In this document: positions 59,046-64,000 of the stretch, piece by piece
Layout: each line of letters opens with the position of its first letter
Position numbering within the stretch: the stretch's first letter is position 1
NCBI GenBank assembly: GCA_965662355.1
Contig: CBFIHP010000012.1
Location: 1-64,000, forward strand
Direction: 5' to 3'
DNA from: GCA-2683825 sp965662355
GTDB taxonomy: Bacteria; Planctomycetota; UBA1135; GCA-002686595
DNA: 64,000 nt
The notes under the pieces: generated by a model
Database searches by the model: none
What the model was told of the DNA's origin: nothing
The model's input: the letters and a program-made list of their open reading frames with translations, nothing else
Made by a program: the position numbers and the translations under genes

Positions 59046-59426
59046 TCAGGGTTCGTAGTTCTCGAGCTGTTGGGAGAGGGTTTTGGTGATGGGGCCGGGG
59101 GTGTTGCCCAGGTGCGCGGTGGCTTTGTTTTCGATCAGGAGGATGGAGCATTCCTCGGTGGAGGAAATGCGGTGTTGGAGACCGTGGCGGACGACGAAGA
59201 GGTCGCCTTGGGTCATGGGGAAGGGGTCTTGGCCTTCGACTTCGAAGAGCAGGCTTCCAGCGATGATGTAGAAGAGCTCGTCCTCGTCGAGGTGAGTGTG
59301 CCACGGGATTTCGTCGCCCTTGATCTTGGCGATCTTGACGTAGACATCGTTGACCTCGTCGATGACCTGGGGGGAGAAGTAGTCGGTGATGGCCGCGGCG
59401 CGGGCCAGGAGCTGGATGGGCTTCAT
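59046..59426 (-). CDS. Small cupin-domain protein
   Basis: This 126-aa single cupin has the metal motif IPWHTHLDEDELFYIIAG (H-x-H-x4-E form) and the second motif GDLFVVRHGLQHRI (His). It binds a metal and probably acts as an isomerase, dioxygenase or sugar-binding protein; substrate is unknown. It stands alone, divergent from the S15 hydrolase with 108 bp between starts. Confidence 0.88.
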   Translation of the reverse strand: MKPIQLLARAAAITDYFSPQVIDEVNDVYVKIAKIKGDEIPWHTHLDEDELFYIIAGSLLFEVEGQDPFPMTQGDLFVVRHGLQHRISSTEECSILLIENKATAHLGNTPGPITKTLSQQLENYEP

Positions 59427-59534
59427 GCGCTTTCCCGGGACAACGTGATTACCGATCGTGGGCGAATAGCAGGCGAAACTGGCGTAGACGCCTGGGCCCC
59501 GAATGCGTCGCCCACCTGATACTATGGTGCTCCC

Positions 59535-61985
59535 GTGCTGATCTACCTCGCCATCCCCGCTCTTCTGTCGTCCGTTCCCCAGCTCGATGTGCTCGAAGCA
59601 GACACGCTGGTCTACATCGTCAATCTGGCCGGCGGCGAAATGGGCCGAGAAACGGTCACGCTGCGGGAGGACGGTTGGGACGCCGAGGGGAGTTTCGATT
59701 TCATGGGCCAGCGCAAGGGGGAGTACACCGCCTCGATGATCCGCACCGAGGACAATTGGCTCGAATACGAGTTGACGACGAGCGACCGCGGTCGCGACAT
59801 CTCTTTCGTCGCCGCCTTCGGTGACGGCGAGCTCAGTGTCAAGATCGAAGGTATCGACCCGCAGATGAAGATGATCGAGGGGGAGGGCTGCTTCTTCTAC
59901 GACGATCTCCTGTGGGCCAACATGATCGACCTCGGGCGCGAGTTCGTCATGCGCGACGATGCGGGCAAGCTTTCAACAGGAACAAAGCTGACCGCCATCT
60001 CGGCCCTTCAAGCCATCGGTTTTCCTATCGAGTACCTCGAGACGGTCCACACCGAACAGATGGTCGCTGATCAACGCGTGGCCTTCCGTGGCTTTAGATA
60101 CAAGATCAACGCTCAGGTCGAGTTCTTCATGGTCTGCAAGCCGGACGGCATCCCGGTCCGTATCGAAATCCCCTCGCAAGGGCTGTCCGTCGAGGCCCAG
60201 GGTTTCGAGCACATTCATGGCACAGCCACCGAGCCCACCTCGATCGTCGATTCGGGACCATGGCGCGCAAAGCTCTCCGAGGCCAGCCACGAGGTCACGG
60301 TCGAGAAAGCCGTGGCCGTCAAGATGCGCGACGGTGTCGAGCTGATCGTCGATATCTATCGACCGAAGGCCAAAGGCAAGCACCCGACGATCCTCGCACG
60401 GACGCCGTACAACCGCTTGACCGAGGGTGCTCTGAAGGGCTCGTGGTACGCCAAACGTGGCTATGCCTTCGTGGCCCAGGATGTGCGCGGGCGCTTCGAT
60501 AGCGCTGGCGAGTGGTTCCCCTTCATCAACGAGACCAACGACGGCTCCGACACGATCGACTGGATCGCGGAGCAACCCTGGAGCGACGGTGCGGTCGGCA
60601 TGATCGGTGCCAGCTATGTAGGCATGGTCCAGTGGCTCGCCGCCAAGAGCGGCAACGCGCACCTGAAATGCATCGTGCCCCAAGTATCGCCGCCGGATCC
60701 CCAGGAGAACTTCCCGTACGAGGGCGGAACGATGCTCCTGGGCGCCGCCTGGTGGGCCAAGGTTCTCGACGCGATGAAGCACGGAACCGATTGGAAGCAG
60801 GGCACGGATTGGGAAGCGATGTACGCCACGCTTCCCCTCGGAAACCTCGACAAGAAGCTCGGACTGAAGGAAGCCAACACCTTCCTCGACGAGTGGCTTT
60901 CCCACCCGCCGCACGATCTCGAGTTCTGGGAACCCTCCTCGTACCAGGATGCCTTCGATCGCATGAGCGTCCCGGCCCTGCACATATCCGGTTGGTGGGA
61001 CGGTGACCAACCGGGCGCCGTGCAGAACTACGCCGGCATGCGCGCCAACGCCAAGACCAAAGCCGCGCGCGAGCACCAGTACTTGGTGATGGGGCCGTGG
61101 ACTCACTTCTTCAACACCCAACGCGCCATCGGTCACGTCGACTACGGCGACGAAGCGGTCATCGACCTGGACGCACGCACGTTGCGCTTCTTCGACCGCC
61201 ACCTCAAGGGCGTCGATAACGGCATCGACAACGAGCCGCCGGTCCACGTTTTCACGATGGGATCGAACCGCTGGAGCAGCGAAGCCGACTGGCCCCTGCC
61301 TCAAACCAAATTCACGAAGCTCTATCTGCAGAGCGACGGAAAGGCCCACCAGCGGGACGGGGATGGACGCATGGGCCTCAAGGCGGGACGGAGCGGGGTC
61401 TCGAATACCTACCGCTACGACCCGCACGACTTGCCGGAGCTGGATGTGGATTTCACCGACACATCGGGGGCGGGTGTCACGAAGGATCGATCCGAGGATC
61501 CGGATCGCGACGACGACATCGAGTTCACGACTCCACCCTTGGCCGTGGCCTGTGAAGTTGTTGGACCTGTCGAAGCTGTGTTGTGGGTTTCAACGGATGC
61601 GGCGGACACGGATTTCTTCACCACCCTGTACCGACAGACGGCGAAGGGCGAGCTGTACCTGATTCGGTATGGGGTACAGCGCTTGCGGTATGCGGCAAAC
61701 CCGAAAGAGGATCGGCCGGTCTCGCCGGGAGAGGTGACGCGGGTCGCCGTGGACATGTGGGCTACGGGGACGAGGCTCGAGAAGGGGGATCGGCTGGTGC
61801 TGCAGATCTCGTCGTGGTCGTGGCCGAGCTATGCCCGCAACTTGAATACGCTCGAGGATGTGTTGGTGGCGGAGAAAGGGGTCGTGGCGAACAACACGGT
61901 GTATCACTCGCGGGAGTATCCAAGTCACTTGTTGCTGCCGGTGGTTCCGCGGGAGGATGCGCCGGGGTTGGCCTTCGAGGAGTAG
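59535..61985 (+). CDS. Exported S15/CocE-type hydrolase (X-Pro dipeptidyl-peptidase-like)
   Basis: The GTG at 59535 gives 816 aa with a signal peptide (LIYLAIPALLSSVPQ). A beta-rich N-terminal domain (about 20-250) is not part of the usual family. The S15 hydrolase follows: HPTILARTPYNRL, FVAQDVRGRFDSAGEW, MIGASYVGMVQWLAA (nucleophile Ser), MSVPALHISGWWDGDQPG (Asp region) and GPWTHFF (His). A jelly-roll domain ends it (VEAVLWVSTDAADTDFF). It would hydrolyse peptides or esters outside the cytoplasm. The assignment of the first 250 residues is open. Confidence 0.88.
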   Translation: MLIYLAIPALLSSVPQLDVLEADTLVYIVNLAGGEMGRETVTLREDGWDAEGSFDFMGQRKGEYTASMIRTEDNWLEYELTTSDRGRDISFVAAFGDGELSVKIEGIDPQMKMIEGEGCFFYDDLLWANMIDLGREFVMRDDAGKLSTGTKLTAISALQAIGFPIEYLETVHTEQMVADQRVAFRGFRYKINAQVEFFMVCKPDGIPVRIEIPSQGLSVEAQGFEHIHGTATEPTSIVDSGPWRAKLSEASHEVTVEKAVAVKMRDGVELIVDIYRPKAKGKHPTILARTPYNRLTEGALKGSWYAKRGYAFVAQDVRGRFDSAGEWFPFINETNDGSDTIDWIAEQPWSDGAVGMIGASYVGMVQWLAAKSGNAHLKCIVPQVSPPDPQENFPYEGGTMLLGAAWWAKVLDAMKHGTDWKQGTDWEAMYATLPLGNLDKKLGLKEANTFLDEWLSHPPHDLEFWEPSSYQDAFDRMSVPALHISGWWDGDQPGAVQNYAGMRANAKTKAAREHQYLVMGPWTHFFNTQRAIGHVDYGDEAVIDLDARTLRFFDRHLKGVDNGIDNEPPVHVFTMGSNRWSSEADWPLPQTKFTKLYLQSDGKAHQRDGDGRMGLKAGRSGVSNTYRYDPHDLPELDVDFTDTSGAGVTKDRSEDPDRDDDIEFTTPPLAVACEVVGPVEAVLWVSTDAADTDFFTTLYRQTAKGELYLIRYGVQRLRYAANPKEDRPVSPGEVTRVAVDMWATGTRLEKGDRLVLQISSWSWPSYARNLNTLEDVLVAEKGVVANNTVYHSREYPSHLLLPVVPREDAPGLAFEE

Positions 61986-62109
61986 GTAGGCACTCTTTTC
62001 CCTTCAGCGTGCGACCAGCTGGAAGCTCGCCACGTTGGGGCTGGGCCTCCCATAGTGCTCGGTGGCGGGATAGACTCGATCTCCGCGCGTGGTCGTGGTG
62101 CGCTTGAAG

Positions 62110-62170
62110 GATCGTCGGTCGTTCAGGGGCCCCATTACCTTTGGGGTGTCGAGGACGATCGACCCCTGAA
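62110..62170. repeat. Interleaved inverted repeats in a convergent gap
   Basis: GATCGTC (62110-62116) matches GACGATC (62154-62160), and TTCAGGGG (62122-62129) matches CCCCTGAA (62163-62170). The two pairs interleave, so only one can form at a time or they make a pseudoknot. Inside, CCCC and GGGG can pair around ATTACCTTT. The element ends four bases before the stop of the minus-strand gene and probably ends transcription. The rest of the 188-bp gap shows no gene. Confidence 0.5.
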
Positions 62171-62173
62171 GGG

Positions 62174-63106
62174 CTAAGCCCGCACGGCCCCACGCATCTT
62201 CGCCAACTGCTCAATGTCGCCCGGCGTCGTACGACAACACCCACCGATCAGCTTCGCCCCCCGTCGCACCCACTCCCGCGGCGCCTCCGAATCGCACGAA
62301 AGAACGTTGTCGCCACTCCACGAACGCGTCTTCGCATCATATTCCTCCCCCGAGTTCGGATAGCAAACAAGGGGCTTGCTTGAAGCCGCCAGAAGTCGCG
62401 CGAGCAACTCGGGAACGTCGCCCGGGGCCGAGCAGTTCACCCCGACCGCGAGGACCTGCCCTGCCTCCTCGACCAGCTTTGCGCACTCTTCGATGGGCTG
62501 GCCCTCACACGTCCGCGTCTCCAGGCAACTGAACGCGAACCACGCGCTGAGTTCAGGATGTTCTTTCAAAAGCCGCAGGATCAATGCGGCCTCGTCCAGC
62601 GAGGGAATCGTCTCCACGGCCAGCACGTCGGGGCCCTCGCCGCGCGCGGTCGCTTCCGCGAGGAGCTCGATGCGCGGGCGGTGGAAGGCCTCGAGTTCCT
62701 TGTTCGTGGCCTCGTAGTTGCCGCGGTACTCGGAGCCGTCAGCGAGATAGGCACCGTAGGGTCCGATAGAGGCAGCAACGTAGCGGGCGGGGTCCGGAAA
62801 CTCATCGCAGACGCGGCGCGCGATCCTCAATGCCTCCATGTACGTCGTACGCGCCTCACGGTCGCTGAGACCGACGGCCCGCAACCCCGGTAGCGAAGCC
62901 TGGTACGCCGCCGTCGTGATCACGTCCGCACCCGCCTCGAGATACGCGCGATGCACGGCTGCGATCGAATCGGGGTCTTCGATCAGAAAGCGTGCGGACC
63001 AGAGCTCGTGGTCGAGATCGTGCCCCTGGCGTTCGAGTTCGCTGGCCAGACCGCCATCGAGGACGAGGAAGTCGCGCTGGTCGAGGAGTTCTGAGAGTTG
63101 CAGCAT
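62174..63106 (-). CDS. mmuM: Homocysteine S-methyltransferase
   Basis: This 310-aa protein has the family's start LVLDGGLASELERQGHDL, then LEAGADVITTAAYQAS, and the zinc ligands in AVGVNCSAPGDV and IGGCCRTTPGDI (one plus two Cys). It methylates homocysteine to methionine, using S-methylmethionine or a related methyl donor. Length and motifs match MmuM rather than the cobalamin-dependent MetH. It is a single gene after the S15 hydrolase, converging on it. Confidence 0.93.
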   Translation of the reverse strand: MLQLSELLDQRDFLVLDGGLASELERQGHDLDHELWSARFLIEDPDSIAAVHRAYLEAGADVITTAAYQASLPGLRAVGLSDREARTTYMEALRIARRVCDEFPDPARYVAASIGPYGAYLADGSEYRGNYEATNKELEAFHRPRIELLAEATARGEGPDVLAVETIPSLDEAALILRLLKEHPELSAWFAFSCLETRTCEGQPIEECAKLVEEAGQVLAVGVNCSAPGDVPELLARLLAASSKPLVCYPNSGEEYDAKTRSWSGDNVLSCDSEAPREWVRRGAKLIGGCCRTTPGDIEQLAKMRGAVRA

Positions 63107-63183
63107 CGGGTTCAGGAATCCGGAGCGTACCCCCCGCGGTGCACGCCCCGGACACTTCTCTCTAAATGGCTTGTTAGTTCGGG

Positions 63184-64000
63184 CTAGTTCGTCCCCGTCG
63201 GGGCGAAGACGCGCTCGGTCTCGCTATCGATCCACAATCCCAGGATCGAATCGGTCGTCTCCGCGCCCTCGAGACGAGCGAACCCGGCGGCGAAGATGCG
63301 GCCGTCGGAGTGGATCAACATGGCGTGGGCTTCCTCGTGGGTTCCGTTGCCGAGGGCGCCGTCCTCCATCATGAAGCCGGTGCCGTTGTAAGAGCGCTCC
63401 AGCACTCCATCGACGCCGAAGCGCCACGAGGCAACATCGGTGTGCAAAGCAGCGTTCCGCCGCATCCCGTAGGCCACGATCGAATCGTCCGCGGCCAGGG
63501 CCAGATCGTGCACACAGGCGCGAGCGCTGAAGAAGATGCGCTCCTGCTCGAGCAGCTCGTCGGGCAGGGCGACGAGGCCCGTTCCGAAAAAGCGCGCGAA
63601 GGGACTGCCCTGGAACGAGGTGTCGGGCAAACCATCGGAGCGGAAGCGCCACAGGGCCGGATGCTCGGGCCGAGCGATCTCCGTGTAGGAGCCGCCGACG
63701 ACGATGCGCCCCCGGGAATCGAAGGCGATGCCGGTCGCGTTGCCGGCGACTTGCGTCTGCACCGTGTGCCCGCGCACGGACCCTCCGTCGAAGGATGTGT
63801 CCAGATGACCGGCGACCGTCAGGCGCAGGATCTCGAAGTCCGGATCGGCAAAGACGGCCGAACGTGCCTTGCTGACGATGGCCAGTGAATCATCCGGCGC
63901 GATCGCCAGTGCGCGTGCTTCGTCGTTCGCGGCCCCGGGAATGGCCTCGTGGAGCACGACCCCCGTCGGCAAGTTGAAGCCCAGGTCCGGTTGCAAGCCC
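63184..64000 (-). CDS. Delta-60-repeat beta-propeller protein, 5' part outside the window
   Basis: The frame stays open to the right edge, so only the C-terminal 271 or so residues are visible. Repeats of the form I-A-x-D-S-R-G-R-I-V-V-G-G and LDTSFDGGSV/LPDTSFQGSP mark the delta-60 family, predicted to form extracellular beta-propellers. No anchor or sorting tail is seen at the end (VFAPTGTN). It is probably a large secreted surface protein. Confidence 0.72.
   Translation of the reverse strand, partial: GLQPDLGFNLPTGVVLHEAIPGAANDEARALAIAPDDSLAIVSKARSAVFADPDFEILRLTVAGHLDTSFDGGSVRGHTVQTQVAGNATGIAFDSRGRIVVGGSYTEIARPEHPALWRFRSDGLPDTSFQGSPFARFFGTGLVALPDELLEQERIFFSARACVHDLALAADDSIVAYGMRRNAALHTDVASWRFGVDGVLERSYNGTGFMMEDGALGNGTHEEAHAMLIHSDGRIFAAGFARLEGAETTDSILGLWIDSETERVFAPTGTN

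Noticed and set aside
1..64000. CRISPR arrays, insertion sequences, phage genes, rRNA
   Set aside because: No spaced direct repeats, transposase or integrase motifs, terminal inverted repeats with target duplications, or rRNA-like sequence were seen on either strand.

Overview
The window is GC-rich (roughly 60-65% by eye), densely coded DNA from the chromosome of a Gram-negative-type bacterium. It has lipoproteins, a likely outer-membrane protein and a periplasm-facing respiratory chain. A DUF1080 protein, ECF sigma factors paired with FecR/carboxypeptidase-regulatory-like membrane proteins, a PPi-type phosphofructokinase, matrixin/IPT and delta-60-repeat secreted proteins, and weak or absent Shine-Dalgarno sequences at many genes together suggest Planctomycetota. 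That placement is inference, at about 60% confidence. I see no phage, insertion sequence or CRISPR array. One tRNA gene, tRNA-Leu(GAG), is present.

Layout. 1-4.2 kb: the end of an unknown gene, a DEDDy exonuclease, a secreted matrixin-type metalloprotease with an abutting partner, and a 100-aa protein. 4.3-13.7 kb: a minus-strand run of PPi-type phosphofructokinase, HEAT-repeat membrane protein, Rieske protein, two-piece b6-type cytochrome b, a 1200-aa octaheme cytochrome c and a cupredoxin. The genes from HEAT to cytochrome c look like a quinol-oxidising complex of unusual composition. 13.8-21.8 kb: tRNA-Leu, a membrane-anchored unknown, an aminotransferase, a HupE/UreJ-like membrane protein overlapping an HD phosphohydrolase, and a GH20-like hydrolase. 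21.8-28.9 kb: an Fe-S Rrf2 regulator diverging from a compact five-gene unit (ECF sigma factor, FecR/CarboxypepD-reg transmembrane protein, two tandem TPR paralogues, a barrel-like protein with three internal repeats). I find this unit the most likely undescribed system.

29.2-41.5 kb: a prolyl oligopeptidase lipoprotein, MogA/MoaB, a thioredoxin-like/HEAT/TPR protein, a PP2C phosphatase diverging from a second ECF/anti-sigma-like pair, an egtD-unknown-phzF run, and gamma-glutamyltransferase. 41.6-49.5 kb: a seven-gene minus-strand beta-oxidation/central-carbon operon (two thiolases, 3-hydroxyacyl-CoA dehydrogenase, cyclophilin, enoyl-CoA hydratase, a swivel-first aconitase-family fusion, an IPMDH/ICDH-family dehydrogenase). 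Across a shared promoter region lies a second, exported cyclophilin. 50.7-56.4 kb: a SirB1-like protein coupled to a LON-domain protein that apparently starts at AUA, exonuclease III, a DEAD-box helicase with a long Arg/Asp repeat tail, a 2Fe-2S ferredoxin and small proteins. 56.4-64 kb: DUF1080 and TPR envelope proteins, a small winged-helix protein, a cupin, an S15/CocE hydrolase, a homocysteine S-methyltransferase and the end of a delta-60-repeat protein running off the window.

Start codons were chosen from signal peptides, domain starts, non-overlap with neighbours and coupling. GTG and TTG starts are common here. Many long antisense frames exist because of the GC skew, and I treated them as shadows.
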